From: Alphaproteobacteria bacterium
Lineage (GTDB): Bacteria; Pseudomonadota; Alphaproteobacteria; Micropepsales; Micropepsaceae
Reading direction: 5' to 3'
Assembly (NCBI GenBank): GCA_027456965.1
Contig: DAIDUA010000038.1
Coordinates: 1-44,526, forward strand
Length of the DNA: 44,526 nt
In this document: positions 1-9,416 of the stretch, in pieces
Position numbering within the stretch: position 1 is the first letter of the stretch
How the letters are laid out: every line of letters begins with the position of its first letter
Position numbers and translations under genes: made by a program
Notes under the pieces: model-generated
Told to the model about the DNA's origin: nothing
The model's database searches: none
Seen by the model: only the letters and a program-made list of their open reading frames with translations

Positions 1-304
1 CCCCCGCTTCTTTTTGTACCGAAGGCAGCTGTATTTTCCGGAAATTGTTTCTTCCGATTGTTTTTGCTTGAAAATTTTGCAGCTTTAGCACATCCGGCAG
101 CCCTGAATGAACGCGCCGCCGCACCGTGGCGCTTTGGCCACAATATTATGGAAATCCAAGAGTCAATTAGTAAGCGCTGTCATTTCTGATGGAAAACGCT
201 TACCCGATATGTATTCTGCCTCTAACTAGCATGCCGACCTGAGACGCATTTCCACGTCGTGGCTGGAGCTAGCAAATAAAAACTATCAGGAGAGGGAACT
301 TAAG
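1..304. other. Intergenic region upstream of the first TonB receptor
   Basis: No gene is visible. The stretch is clearly more AT-rich than its surroundings, especially bases 1-90 and 140-250, as expected of a promoter region. It holds two LacI/CRE-like operators (169-204, listed separately) and a ribosome binding site AGGAGAGGG at about 289-297 just before the receptor start. I see no convincing -35/-10 pair; a TATTCT at 212-217 could be a -10 but lacks a good partner. Confidence 0.6.
169..204. promoter_or_regulatory. Paired LacI/CRE-like operators before TonB receptor 1
   Basis: Two 14-base sites sit 8 bases apart: AGTAAGCGCTGTCA (169-182) and GGAAAACGCTTACC (191-204). By eye the first matches the LacI-family consensus TGWNANCGNTNWCA at all defined positions but one, and the second at all but two. 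The outer GTAAGCG (170-176) and CGCTTAC (197-203) are also exact inverted repeats of each other. Related sites occur at 3746-3759 and 17685-17698. No LacI-family regulator is encoded in the window, so the binding protein is unknown. Confidence 0.55.
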
Positions 305-3300
305 ATGAATCGTAGATTGAAATTGTACACTCAGACCGCAATGGTTGCATTGCTCATCGGAGCGGACGCGGCAGCAGCCCGGGCTCAAACCGATCAACAA
401 GGCCCTGTCGAGACGGTCGTCGTCACAGGCTTCCGGGCGTCGCTGGCTAATGCCCTCGATGCAAAGAAGAACTCGAACCTGATCATGGAGTCCGTCACTG
501 CCGAAGACATCGGCAAGATGCCCGACCAGGACGTGGCAGAATCCCTGCAGCGTCTGCCTGGCATACAGATCGACCGCGACCAGGGCAAAGGCTCGCGCGT
601 CTTGATCGATGGCCTGCGCCAGAATCTCACCACGCTCAATGGCGATATCTTTCTGACCGGCAAGGAATTCTACACTTATGGCGAAGCCTCGGGCGGCGGC
701 TCCGGTGGCAACATCCAATACGACTCTCTTTCGACCATTCCGAGCGAAGAAATCGGCGGCGTCGATGTCTTCAAATCCCCGGACGCGGCGCTGACGGAAG
801 GCGGCATGGGCGGCATCATCGATCTCAAGACCCGCAATCCGTTGGATGCGCCGGATGGCCTTTCGCTCACTGCGAGTGTGCGCGGAACGTCGACAAGCAA
901 TAAATCACTTGGCGATACGACGCCGGCCGGCACGCTCGTGGCTTCGTACAAGCCCAGTGACAGGTTTGCAATCACGGGCAGCGTCTCGTACGACGATGAA
1001 AACACCATGACCAAAGAGTTCGAGGCCTACAACCGCAGTCCTTGGGTCATCAGCTCGGATGGCGTCAACGGTTATAACGGTGTCGGCCCGCTCAACGCAA
1101 CCAATGGCGAAGGCACCCTTCCGAACGGTCAGACGTACATCGTCCCGGAATATGCCTACTTCAGCAATGTCTACGATCAGAGCAGAACGATCGGTGCGAC
1201 GCTCGGCGCAACCTGGAGACCCACGAGCTCGATCACGACGAGCCTCATCTGGTTCTACTCGCAAAATGGCGATAAGAACCTCACTTATTCAAACAAGGTT
1301 GGCTTCAACGGATCGGGCTCGACCTCGGACGTGCCGGGAAGTGGCTCTCCGGGTATCGATGCCAATAATCCCTATACAATCGCCGCGAACGGTGTCGTGC
1401 AGTCGGCAACGTTCTATCTGCAGGGTGCAGAAACGGCGACCCTGTTCCAGGACACCCACTCGGACGCCAACAACTTCCAATGGCACACGAACTGGGATAA
1501 CGGCGGTTCGCTCACCGGCACCTTAGATGTCGCCTATTCGCGCGCGACCTCGAACCTGCAATCCGACCAACAAGACATCGAGCACGGCTACTATGCAGCG
1601 GACGGCCAATCGGCCTCGGCTGCGCCGACAGCTCCGGGCTGCAATAACTTCTCGGCGAGTTGCACCACCGGCAATCCGGCGGTCCAGGTGCAATGGGGCA
1701 ATGGCGGCACTTCCGGGTTGCCCAGCGCGAAGTACATCGGCGCTTACGCGGATGTGCTGTCAAATCCGGCCTATACGCTGTTCAAGTCCGCCTGGGCTTG
1801 GGCCAACAAGTCGAAAGAGGCGGAGGACGCCATCAGAGGCAATTTGGTCTACCGGCCAGCCTTCCTCTCGGGCGTCGACGGCAGCATCACGGGTGGTTTT
1901 CGCATTGCCAACCGCGACGTCTGGCAAACCTTCGGGCGCTATCTGATCAACGGATTGACGAAAAGCGGACAGCCGATCGCCAACTGCTGTTACGATCCGG
2001 CTAACGGCACTTATCTCTACTACCAGGATCCGGGCTACGCGGCCATTCCGTACGATACGGCCACGTCCAATCCGGCCGCGGCGCTGACCGTCAACAACTT
2101 CATGTTCGGCAGTATGATCGTGAAAAACCCGGTCGCCGGCGGTATGGAAAATCCGGCGACGTTCTACAACACGATCTGGAACCAGGCAGCGAATGTACCG
2201 GTTATGTCGCCGGCCACCGGCGGTGCGCCCTCTCCTACGGCAGTGCCCAACAACTCGGAACAGTTCTTTGTCGACACGTTGAGTTCGTTCAAGGTGCATG
2301 AGGCCACCCAAGCCTTCTATCTGATGTCGGATATGGGCAGCAAGGACAAGGGCTTCCACCTCAACACCGGTGTTCGCGTTGTTTTCACGGACCAGACAGT
2401 GACCGGCGCTACGTCGGCGCCGTCGCCGACGTCCTACGGGACGGCCACTTGGAATGGCGTGAACAACAACAACACCCCGTTCACCGAATCGAAATACTCC
2501 GTAGACATCCTACCTTCGATGAACCTCTCGCTCTTTGTCACGGACGATCAGATCGTCCGCTTCAGCGCAGCGCGGGTGATGTCGCCGGCGGATCTGTTCG
2601 CTCTTGGCCTCGGCCAGTCCTACAACTTCACGCGTCTAACCGGCGGTGGGCGGTGCAACATCCACACCAGCACGTCGCTCACGCCGGGCGCACCCGGCTG
2701 CGTGGAAAACGGCTTCGAATTCGTGACCGGCAGCGCGGGTAATCCACAATTGGATCCGTATCGCGCGAACCAGTTCGACCTCGCATGGGAAGATTATTTC
2801 GCTCCGCAAGCATTGGCCAGCGTCAGCACCTTCTACAAACAGGTCGAGAGCTTCGAAGTATACCAACCCGTCACCGAAACCGTCATGGACGATTTCGGCG
2901 GTACGTCCGGCACGGTCACCATGCCGGTCAACGGTGGCCAGGGCTCGATCTACGGCCTCGAATTGTCGGGACAATACGCGTTCGACAACGGCTTCGGCTT
3001 CGCGGCCAATTACACCTATACCCAGTCCACGTCGGCGCTGCACGACGACTTCAGTGCACACTTGCCAATACCGGACGTGGCGGCTCACGCTGCGACCGCT
3101 ACGGTCTATTACGAAAAGTATGGGTTCGACGGGCGTCTGTCGTACTCATGGCGTAGCAAGGCGGTAAATGGCGGCATCGGCGGGTCCACCTTCCCGGTCA
3201 CCGACTCGTCAACCGGCAATCAGAAATCCTTGGGTGTCTTCGTTGCGCCGTATGGCGAGCTCGACGCCCAAGTGTCTTACAACTTCAATGAAAACTACAG

Positions 3301-3427
3301 TGTCACCTTGTCGGCGCAGAATCTGACCGACGAGGCCTATCACACCTATCTGCAGTTCCCGAACCAGCCGTACACCTATGACGACAGCGGCACTCGGTAC
3401 TTCTTTGGCTTGAGGGTTCATATGTAA
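305..3427 (+). CDS. TonB-dependent outer-membrane receptor 1 (oligosaccharide type)
   Basis: A 1040-residue receptor predicted to import oligosaccharide across the outer membrane using TonB energy. A signal peptide ends near residue 28 (AAARAQ). The ETVVVTG stretch at residues 36-42 is the TonB-box-like motif usual in Caulobacter/Xanthomonas-type receptors. A plug domain follows (about 45-180, with DIGKMPDQDVAESLQRLPG), then a long beta-barrel. Several extracellular-loop candidates contain paired cysteines. The ATG start follows a good AGGAGAGGG ribosome binding site. The last residues are GLRVHM, without the usual terminal Phe. Two CRE-like operators precede it and a strong terminator follows, so it is a single-gene unit. 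The substrate is inferred from the neighbouring galactan genes; arabinogalactan or galactan fragments are likely but unproven. Confidence 0.93.
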   Translation: MNRRLKLYTQTAMVALLIGADAAAARAQTDQQGPVETVVVTGFRASLANALDAKKNSNLIMESVTAEDIGKMPDQDVAESLQRLPGIQIDRDQGKGSRVLIDGLRQNLTTLNGDIFLTGKEFYTYGEASGGGSGGNIQYDSLSTIPSEEIGGVDVFKSPDAALTEGGMGGIIDLKTRNPLDAPDGLSLTASVRGTSTSNKSLGDTTPAGTLVASYKPSDRFAITGSVSYDDENTMTKEFEAYNRSPWVISSDGVNGYNGVGPLNATNGEGTLPNGQTYIVPEYAYFSNVYDQSRTIGATLGATWRPTSSITTSLIWFYSQNGDKNLTYSNKVGFNGSGSTSDVPGSGSPGIDANNPYTIAANGVVQSATFYLQGAETATLFQDTHSDANNFQWHTNWDNGGSLTGTLDVAYSRATSNLQSDQQDIEHGYYAADGQSASAAPTAPGCNNFSASCTTGNPAVQVQWGNGGTSGLPSAKYIGAYADVLSNPAYTLFKSAWAWANKSKEAEDAIRGNLVYRPAFLSGVDGSITGGFRIANRDVWQTFGRYLINGLTKSGQPIANCCYDPANGTYLYYQDPGYAAIPYDTATSNPAAALTVNNFMFGSMIVKNPVAGGMENPATFYNTIWNQAANVPVMSPATGGAPSPTAVPNNSEQFFVDTLSSFKVHEATQAFYLMSDMGSKDKGFHLNTGVRVVFTDQTVTGATSAPSPTSYGTATWNGVNNNNTPFTESKYSVDILPSMNLSLFVTDDQIVRFSAARVMSPADLFALGLGQSYNFTRLTGGGRCNIHTSTSLTPGAPGCVENGFEFVTGSAGNPQLDPYRANQFDLAWEDYFAPQALASVSTFYKQVESFEVYQPVTETVMDDFGGTSGTVTMPVNGGQGSIYGLELSGQYAFDNGFGFAANYTYTQSTSALHDDFSAHLPIPDVAAHAATATVYYEKYGFDGRLSYSWRSKAVNGGIGGSTFPVTDSSTGNQKSLGVFVAPYGELDAQVSYNFNENYSVTLSAQNLTDEAYHTYLQFPNQPYTYDDSGTRYFFGLRVHM

Positions 3428-3474
3428 TCTTCTGCAAACGGGGCTCTTTCCCCCGGTAATCATCCAGCGTTGGG

Positions 3475-3501
3475 AGAGGCGACGGTCCGGCCGTCGCCTC
3501 T
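3475..3501 (+). terminator. Rho-independent terminator after TonB receptor 1
   Basis: A perfect 11-bp stem, AGAGGCGACGG (3475-3485) pairing with CCGTCGCCTCT (3491-3501), with a five-base TCCGG loop, is followed by a short T-rich run (TTTCGTT). It begins 48 bases after the receptor stop codon and separates that gene from the permease. Confidence 0.8.
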
Positions 3502-3745
3502 TTCGTTGGATGGATGTTTGCGCAAGATATCAACTCGTAACGACGCCGCCTTTGACCGTTAGGGCGTGGAGCGTCCCGATTGTGCCCCGATTGTAAGGAG
3601 TCTGCAGTGGAAGGTGATCGCCGGATTAGGAGTGTCGCCATTGTGGGCAGCCCAACGACGGGCGTCGACGACAACGTCGGCAAGGACTATTTTGGAGCGC
3701 CAAATGGGCTAGCTGGGGTTGGCCGACGTCTGTATATTTTGCTTT

Positions 3746-3759
3746 GGAAAGCGTTGTCA
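3746..3759. promoter_or_regulatory. CRE-like operator before the MFS permease
   Basis: GGAAAGCGTTGTCA matches TGWNANCGNTNWCA at every defined position except the first. It lies about 100 bases before the chosen permease start. Its right half, GCGTTGTCAT, recurs exactly at 9807-9816 upstream of the second aldo/keto reductase. A LacI-type regulator is inferred from the motif only. Confidence 0.5.
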
Positions 3760-3857
3760 TAAGGGCGCGGCAGAGGACGGTCCGGGAAGGAGCGCCGCTG
3801 GGCCTCGCGGGAGTTGAAGTGCGGAGTTCTCGGACAACGAGGACCGGGAGGAAATTC

Positions 3858-5168
3858 GTGGAAGCGCCAGTCAACAAGCCCATGGCTGAGGAAGGTCCGC
3901 CGCCCGCCAATCACGCTGTGGCGCTCGGCGTCCTGACGACGCTGTTTTTCATGTGGGGTTTCTGCACGGTCCTGAATGACATCCTCGTGCCGCATCTCAA
4001 GGCGGTCTTCGAGATGAACTATGTCCAGACCATGCTGATCCAGTTCACCTTCTTCGGAACCTATTTTCTACTGTCGATGCCATCGGCCAAACTGATCGAA
4101 TGGGTCGGATACAAATATTCCATCGTCGCTGGCCTGCTGGTGATGGGTTGCGGTTGCTTGCTCTTCATTCCAGCCGCGGGCCTGCCCTCGTACGATCTGT
4201 TCCTCACGGCTTTGTTCGTTTTGGCGGCCGGTATTACGCTGCTGCAGGTCGCAGCCAATCCATATGTCGCCGTGCTCGGTCCAGAGAAGACGGCATCCGC
4301 CCGGCTTAATCTGGTGCAGGGATTCAACTCCCTGGGAACGCTCCTGGCACCGCTGTTCGGCGGGCTGCTGATCCTTTCGCAATCAAAGGCGGGAAACACT
4401 GCCGTGGGCGCTGTCGAGTCCCTGCAGGACCGGCTGTCGGACGCTCGCGCGGTGCAGGTGCCCTATCTCGGTATTGCTATCGTTTTGTTCTTGATCGCCG
4501 CTCTGCTCTGGGTCGCGCGCCTGCCAAAAATATCGACCCATCCCAAGAACGCCGAGGAAGCGAACGATACGCTGTGGCGACACAAGACGCTGATCATGGG
4601 GGCCATTGCGATCTTCGTGTATGTGGGTGCGGAAGTGTCGATCGGCAGCTTCCTGATCAACTACATCTCGTCGCCGCATATAAGTCACATGACAACAGCT
4701 GAGGCCGCCGGTTATCTGAGCTTCTACTGGGGCGGCGCGATGGTTGGCCGTTTCGTCATCGGCGCCGCGGCGATGCGCTATGTCCCGCCTCCCAAGATAT
4801 TGGCGGACAATTGCGTCGCGGCGGCGATCCTGCTCGTGATTTCGATGGCCGCCACGGGCCCGATCTCCATGTGGACAATTCTGCTGGTGGGTCTCTGCAA
4901 TTCGATCATGTTTCCGACCATCTTCACACTCGCTATCCGCGGTCTTGGACCGCTGACAGGCCGAGGCTCGGGGGTTCTGGTCATGGCGATCTTCGGAGGT
5001 GCCATCCTTCCGATGATCCAAGCCAAGGTTGCAGATTCCATTGGTCTTACGATTTCCTTTGTGGTGCCAGCGGTCTGCTATCTCTACATCTGGTTCTTCG
5101 CGCTGCGCAGCTTCGACAAGACGCCGGCGGTGGCACAAGCGGAAGTGAGTGCGATACATTCCGGCTGA
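3858..5168 (+). CDS. FucP/GluP-family MFS sugar:proton symporter
   Basis: A 436-residue inner-membrane permease with about 12 hydrophobic helices, of the FHS family (fucose, glucose and galactose permeases). Visible family features are the first helix with FFMWGF, the ND pair shortly after it, and the central loop before WRHKTLIMGAIAIF. The reading frame is open upstream to a TTG at 3744, but GTG 3858 is the better start because GGGAGGA (3846-3852) sits five bases before it. The CRE-like operator lies upstream. The aldo/keto reductase follows after 48 bases and is probably cotranscribed. Galactose, glucose or fucose are plausible substrates; the family alone does not decide. It is one of two cytoplasmic-membrane sugar importers in the locus, the other being the SGLT-type symporter at 13793-15361. 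Confidence 0.88.
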   Translation: MEAPVNKPMAEEGPPPANHAVALGVLTTLFFMWGFCTVLNDILVPHLKAVFEMNYVQTMLIQFTFFGTYFLLSMPSAKLIEWVGYKYSIVAGLLVMGCGCLLFIPAAGLPSYDLFLTALFVLAAGITLLQVAANPYVAVLGPEKTASARLNLVQGFNSLGTLLAPLFGGLLILSQSKAGNTAVGAVESLQDRLSDARAVQVPYLGIAIVLFLIAALLWVARLPKISTHPKNAEEANDTLWRHKTLIMGAIAIFVYVGAEVSIGSFLINYISSPHISHMTTAEAAGYLSFYWGGAMVGRFVIGAAAMRYVPPPKILADNCVAAAILLVISMAATGPISMWTILLVGLCNSIMFPTIFTLAIRGLGPLTGRGSGVLVMAIFGGAILPMIQAKVADSIGLTISFVVPAVCYLYIWFFALRSFDKTPAVAQAEVSAIHSG

Positions 5169-5216
5169 AAGCGCACCCCGGCAGCGTCCTGACAAAGCCG
5201 GGTGAGGGAGGCAGGG

Positions 5217-6191
5217 ATGTCCGTGAAACAGCGCGTGCTCGGAAAATCAGGACTTGTGGTCAGCGAAATCGGTCATGGACTATGGGGCATGGGGGGCTGG
5301 ACCGATGCCGACGACAAGGTGAGCCGCGCCGCCCTGCGCCTTTCTGTCGAAGGTGGCTGCACCTTCTTCGACAGCGCATTTGCTTACGGCAACGGTCGTA
5401 GCGACACTCTGGCCGGCGAGCTTGCCCACGAACATCACCACCGTCCGCTGGTGCTTGCGTCGAAGATACCGCCTGCCAATTGGAAATGGCCGAGCACGCC
5501 AGCGTCACCGCTGAACGGGGTGTTCCCGCGTGCACATGTCCTCGACTACGCCGAACGGATCCGGCGGGCATTCGGACGCACGATCGACCTGCTGCAGTTC
5601 CACGTCTGGGAGGACGCCTGGGCGCAACAGGCGGAATGGCAGGACACGGTGGCGGAGCTGAAGGCAGACGGCGTCATCAAGGCGTTCGGCCTCAGCCTAA
5701 ACCGCTGGCAGCCCGAGAACGGCATCCTGGCGATCGAAACTGGCCTCGTCGATGCCGTGCAGGTGATCTACAACGTGTTCGATCAGTCGCCAGAAGACAG
5801 CCTGTTCCCGGTCTGCCGCGCGCGCAATGTCGGCGTGATAGCCCGCGTGCCGTTCGACGAAGGCAGTCTCGGCGGCAAGATGACGGCCAAGACACGCTTT
5901 CCCCAGGACGATTGGCGGTCGCGCTATTTCGGCCCCGAGAATCTGCCGCAGACGATCGCTCGCGTGGAGGCCCTGAAGAAAATCGTACCGAAGGGAATGA
6001 GTCTGCCCGAGGTCGCGCTGCGGTTCATCCTGAGTGAACCGACCGTCAGCACGGTCATTGCCGGGATGCGTGCGCCGGAGCACGTGCGCGCCAATCTCGC
6101 CGCCTCGCATAAGGGGCCATTGCCGGAAGACATGATCGCCAAGCTGCGCGCGCATCGATGGGACCGCAAGCCGGCATCATGGTCGGATTAG
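5217..6191 (+). CDS. Aldo/keto reductase, copy 1 (probable sugar dehydrogenase)
   Basis: A 324-residue TIM-barrel NAD(P)-dependent oxidoreductase. The catalytic tetrad of the superfamily is visible as Asp52, Tyr57 (in FDSAFAYGNG), Lys83 (LVLASKIPP) and His129 (LLQFHVWEDAW). ATG 5217 is preferred over the in-frame GTG at 5202 because GAGGGAGG (5204-5211) is placed for the ATG. It follows the FucP-like permease by 48 bases, which suggests one transcript and a role in oxidising the imported aldose, as fucose or aldose dehydrogenases of this fold do. A paralogue about three-quarters identical by eye lies at 9924-10889 on the other side of the gal operon. The substrate is not determined by the sequence: L-fucose, L-galactose, D-arabinose and D-galactose are all possible. 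Confidence 0.85.
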   Translation: MSVKQRVLGKSGLVVSEIGHGLWGMGGWTDADDKVSRAALRLSVEGGCTFFDSAFAYGNGRSDTLAGELAHEHHHRPLVLASKIPPANWKWPSTPASPLNGVFPRAHVLDYAERIRRAFGRTIDLLQFHVWEDAWAQQAEWQDTVAELKADGVIKAFGLSLNRWQPENGILAIETGLVDAVQVIYNVFDQSPEDSLFPVCRARNVGVIARVPFDEGSLGGKMTAKTRFPQDDWRSRYFGPENLPQTIARVEALKKIVPKGMSLPEVALRFILSEPTVSTVIAGMRAPEHVRANLAASHKGPLPEDMIAKLRAHRWDRKPASWSD

Positions 6192-6218
6192 GGTACAGGG
6201 CGAAGTTGCCGCGTCCAT

Positions 6219-7274
6219 TCACTGCGACGCGGTGTTCGCCTTTTTGACGATGGTTTCCGCATAGGTTTGTGAGCGATGCCACGCCGCAGCGGAAGCGATC
6301 ATGCGGTCGATGCCGCGCTGCGGACCCCAGCCCAGGGTGACTTTCGCCTTCATGCTGTCGGCGATCAAAATTGCCGGGTCGCCTTCCCGGCGCGGCTCGA
6401 TGCCGGGGTTGAAGTCGCCGCGTTGCAGTGTTGTGCGGGCCGCCTCGACGATTTCCTTGACGGAATAGCCGGCGCCGCTGCCCAGATTGAAGACCTCCGT
6501 TTTCCCGCCGTCCAGAAGATAGCGCAGGGCGCGGATGTGGGCGTCGGCCAGATCCATGACGTGGATGTAGTCGCGCACCGCCGTGCCATCTCGTGTCGGG
6601 TAGTCGGTTCCGAATATCCTGAAGCCCGCCGCCAGTCCCAGAGCAGTCCGGATGTCCTTCGGCGCGTCGATCAACGGCAGGACGATGCGCGGAATGAGAT
6701 GGGTTTCCGGAAAATGTGCTTCGCCCAGATCTACAGAAGGTTCGGCCCCCGCCACGTTGAAATAGCGCAGGGCGACAGATTTCACATTTCCGATCCCGCG
6801 CAGATGACTTTCCGCGTCGAGCTTCGATTGACCATAAGGGTTGATCGGCCGTGTCGGTCGGTCCTCGCGAACGGGTGCCGAATCTGTGATCTCGCCATAA
6901 ACGGCGGCGGTGCTGGAAAAGACGATATTCCCGCCGCCTTTTTCCGCGAGCGTGTCGAAAAACACCTTCGCCTTGTCGCGGTTGTTCGTGAAGTACTTTT
7001 CCGGCCGCTTCACGGACTCGCCGACCTCGATAAAGGCCGCGAAATGCATGGCCGCCACCGGTCTGAATTCGTCGCAGATCGCCCGAATGAAATCACGATC
7101 GCCGACATCGCCCTGCCGGAAGGCGTTGGCGCTTCGTGTCGCCCACAGATTGCCGCTGACAAGACTGTCGACCACAACCGGGGAAAACCCGGCCAGCTTC
7201 AGGACATGCGTGACGTGGCTGCCGATATAGCCGGCACCGCCGGAAACAAGAACGACGCGGGAGTCAGGCCGCAT
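6219..7274 (-). CDS. galE: UDP-glucose 4-epimerase
   Basis: A 351-residue extended short-chain dehydrogenase that interconverts UDP-galactose and UDP-glucose, the last step of the Leloir pathway. The NAD-binding glycine motif GGAGYIG is at residues 12-18. The catalytic YxxxK is Tyr147/Lys151 in NPYGQSK, and the Ser/Thr of SSTAAVYG precedes it. Length fits the family. The start ATG lies inside the end of galK (11-base overlap), so translation is probably coupled. It is the last gene of galT-galK-galE and converges on aldo/keto reductase copy 1, 27 bases away, with no clear terminator between them. Confidence 0.96.
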   Translation of the reverse strand: MRPDSRVVLVSGGAGYIGSHVTHVLKLAGFSPVVVDSLVSGNLWATRSANAFRQGDVGDRDFIRAICDEFRPVAAMHFAAFIEVGESVKRPEKYFTNNRDKAKVFFDTLAEKGGGNIVFSSTAAVYGEITDSAPVREDRPTRPINPYGQSKLDAESHLRGIGNVKSVALRYFNVAGAEPSVDLGEAHFPETHLIPRIVLPLIDAPKDIRTALGLAAGFRIFGTDYPTRDGTAVRDYIHVMDLADAHIRALRYLLDGGKTEVFNLGSGAGYSVKEIVEAARTTLQRGDFNPGIEPRREGDPAILIADSMKAKVTLGWGPQRGIDRMIASAAAWHRSQTYAETIVKKANTASQ

Positions 7275-8346
7275 ACTCGTTTTCGCTATTCTTCAAGGCG
7301 TAGGTGGAAATCAACTGACTTTCCGGATTTTCCTTCGCGATGAAGGACCACCATGCCACGGCCTGATCGCGTGGTACAAGCGCGATGATGGAGCCGCCGA
7401 ACCCGCCGCCGACGATGCGTGCCGCGCGGATGCCGAAGCGCTTCGAAGATTCGACCAGCGCATCGATCTCGGGAATCGACACTTCGAAATCATCGCGCTG
7501 GGAAACGTGGCTTGCAGCGATAAGATCAGCTTGCCTTTCCGTGTCCCCTTCTTCCAGGGCGGTAACGAACTCCAGCACGCGCAGGTTTTCGGTGATGACG
7601 TGGCGCGCACGGCGTCGAATAACGTCCGGCAGGGTAGAAAGCCGACCGAGGTCCTTGTGCCCCAATTCGCAGAGCGTCGACACACCCAGAAGTTTGCGCG
7701 CCTCTGCGCATTCCGCCACGCGCTGCTTGTAGCCACCGCCTTTGGCGAGATCGTGTTTCTTGCCGCAGTTGACCAGCATGATCGCGGTGTTCGGCGGCAG
7801 GGGGTAGTGGCGATAGGTCATCGCCCTCGTGTTCAGGAGCAGGGCCTGTCCCGGACGGCCCAGTGAGGCGACGAACTGATCCATTTTTCCGCACGGCACG
7901 CCGACATAATCGTGCTCGGCTTCGTGGGCCATCAGCGCGATTTGTTCGTCGTTCAGTTCGGCCCCCGTGAGCCCCCTTAAAGCACGAACAGCTGCAACAC
8001 ACAAAGCTGCCGAGCTCGAAATTCCGCTGCCTATCGGCACGTCGCTTTTGATCCTGAACTCAAGCGCGGGCAGTTTGACCGTCTTCGACATCACGCGTAC
8101 GCAACCGACGACGTAATCCGTCCAGTGGTGCCGCGGCTCGTCATCCGCTTTGCGGTCATGCGGCTGGTTGCCGTAATTCTCGCTGAGGATGGTCAGGTGG
8201 CCCGCTGTACCATCCGTCTCCTGCACGGTGACCGTAGTATGAAACGGCAGTGGTGTCGGCAGGACGTGCCCCTGGTTGGTCGCATAATCGGTGTGTTCTC
8301 CGATGATATTGGCACGCGCGGGCGCCTTGGCGGTGAACCTGTTCAT
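7264..8346 (-). CDS. galK: Galactokinase
   Basis: A 360-residue GHMP kinase that phosphorylates alpha-D-galactose to galactose-1-phosphate in the cytoplasm. The galactokinase signature is at the N-terminus (ANIIGEHTDY, residues 13-22). The GHMP ATP-binding motif PIGSGISSSAAL is near residue 104, and the C-terminal GGGFGGS motif is present. The start overlaps the galT stop by four bases (ATGA) and the stop overlaps galE, so the three form a tightly coupled operon. No galactose mutarotase gene accompanies them. Confidence 0.96.
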   Translation of the reverse strand: MNRFTAKAPARANIIGEHTDYATNQGHVLPTPLPFHTTVTVQETDGTAGHLTILSENYGNQPHDRKADDEPRHHWTDYVVGCVRVMSKTVKLPALEFRIKSDVPIGSGISSSAALCVAAVRALRGLTGAELNDEQIALMAHEAEHDYVGVPCGKMDQFVASLGRPGQALLLNTRAMTYRHYPLPPNTAIMLVNCGKKHDLAKGGGYKQRVAECAEARKLLGVSTLCELGHKDLGRLSTLPDVIRRRARHVITENLRVLEFVTALEEGDTERQADLIAASHVSQRDDFEVSIPEIDALVESSKRFGIRAARIVGGGFGGSIIALVPRDQAVAWWSFIAKENPESQLISTYALKNSENEYAA

Positions 8347-9416
8347 CGGACGTCCTCCACTGTTACATCTCGCAGAGATCGAGCCGCGGTCTCCGGCAAG
8401 ACATCCACCAAGAACGAGCCAGAGCCGAGTTCGCAGCCAGCCATGTATTTCAATTTCTGCGGCGCGCGCAGAAGCGGATAAAACTGAATGTGAAAGGGAA
8501 AGAAATCTTCCATGCCGCGCGGTGCGACATAGACGATCATCATATACGGGCTCGTTCGGCCGAAGAAAGTATCATATTTCTTCGCCACGATTGCCAACAG
8601 GCGCGCGCAGTCACTGACTTCGTTTGCCGTCAAATCGGCGGGGGAGGAACGAAAAATTTTCGGGGCAATCCAGACTTCGTAGGGAAACCGCGCAAAGGGC
8701 GGCACGAAGGCCATCATGCTTCCGGTTTGCGCGACTGCGTGCGGTGCGGAAGACGTCAGTTTCGTAAGATCGTAGCCATCCCGGAAACCCTGCGCCATCG
8801 TCTCGATGACCGGCGGCATGTAGGAAAATGCATAAATTTGCCCGTGCGGGTGATGCAGCGTGACGCCAGCCTCTTCCCCGCGGTTCTCGAACGGCATGAC
8901 GACCTTCACGGCGGGCATCTGCAGCAGGGCGTGTACGCGGTCGCCCCATACGCGGACAAGAAGCTCGCGACGCTCCTGGGACAGCGTGGCCATCGACGCC
9001 TTGTGATCGGCGGAGTAGACGATGACCTCGCAATTCCCGGCGGCGCTGTCGATCGGCACATCTACGCCCGGGATTGGCTCCGGCTTGGGGCAGTCCTTCT
9101 GGAAAGACGAAAAGCGGTTATCGAACACCGCGATCGAAAAATCCCGTACTGGTATCTCGCCATCTGGCGCTTCAGGACAGAGCGGGCAGGCATCGGTGGT
9201 GGGCTTGTAAGTCCTGGTCTGCCGGTGTGCGGAATAGATGACCCATTCACGCCGCACAGGGTGCCAACGGCGATGCGAAAAACCCTTTTGGTGCGGCCCG
9301 TCGGCCGCAGGCCAGCGCGGCGTGCCGGAATAATCGCCGTAAAGATGCAACAATCGCCCGTCCGGCATCGTGAACATGGACGGTTTCAAGTCGGATATCA
9401 GTCCGCCGTTTGTCAT
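8343..9416 (-). CDS. galT: Galactose-1-phosphate uridylyltransferase
   Basis: A 357-residue HIT-superfamily enzyme that exchanges UMP between UDP-glucose and galactose-1-phosphate. The active-site HPHGQ is at residues 189-193, with the second His the nucleophile that becomes uridylylated. A zinc-ligand pair CPLC is at residues 77-80. It is the first gene of the minus-strand galT-galK-galE operon. The chosen ATG has no strong ribosome binding site, and Met17 is a possible alternative. The promoter appears to lie more than 250 bases upstream (9671-9700), which leaves an unusually long leader. Confidence 0.95.
   Translation of the reverse strand: MTNGGLISDLKPSMFTMPDGRLLHLYGDYSGTPRWPAADGPHQKGFSHRRWHPVRREWVIYSAHRQTRTYKPTTDACPLCPEAPDGEIPVRDFSIAVFDNRFSSFQKDCPKPEPIPGVDVPIDSAAGNCEVIVYSADHKASMATLSQERRELLVRVWGDRVHALLQMPAVKVVMPFENRGEEAGVTLHHPHGQIYAFSYMPPVIETMAQGFRDGYDLTKLTSSAPHAVAQTGSMMAFVPPFARFPYEVWIAPKIFRSSPADLTANEVSDCARLLAIVAKKYDTFFGRTSPYMMIVYVAPRGMEDFFPFHIQFYPLLRAPQKLKYMAGCELGSGSFLVDVLPETAARSLRDVTVEDVR

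Larger units (their letters stand above)
3428..3857. other. Intergenic region between receptor 1 and the MFS permease
   Basis: Holds the receptor terminator (3475-3501), a CRE-like operator (3746-3759) and the leader of the permease. A 51-codon frame from GTG 3606 to 3762, preceded by AAGGAG at 3594-3599, is the only ORF with a plausible ribosome binding site. It resembles nothing I know and its end overlaps the operator, so I do not call it a gene. Confidence 0.5.

Noticed and set aside
3606-3762. A 51-codon frame with an AAGGAG site upstream of the permease
   Set aside because: No family resemblance, and its end overlaps the CRE-like operator; more likely chance in the leader.
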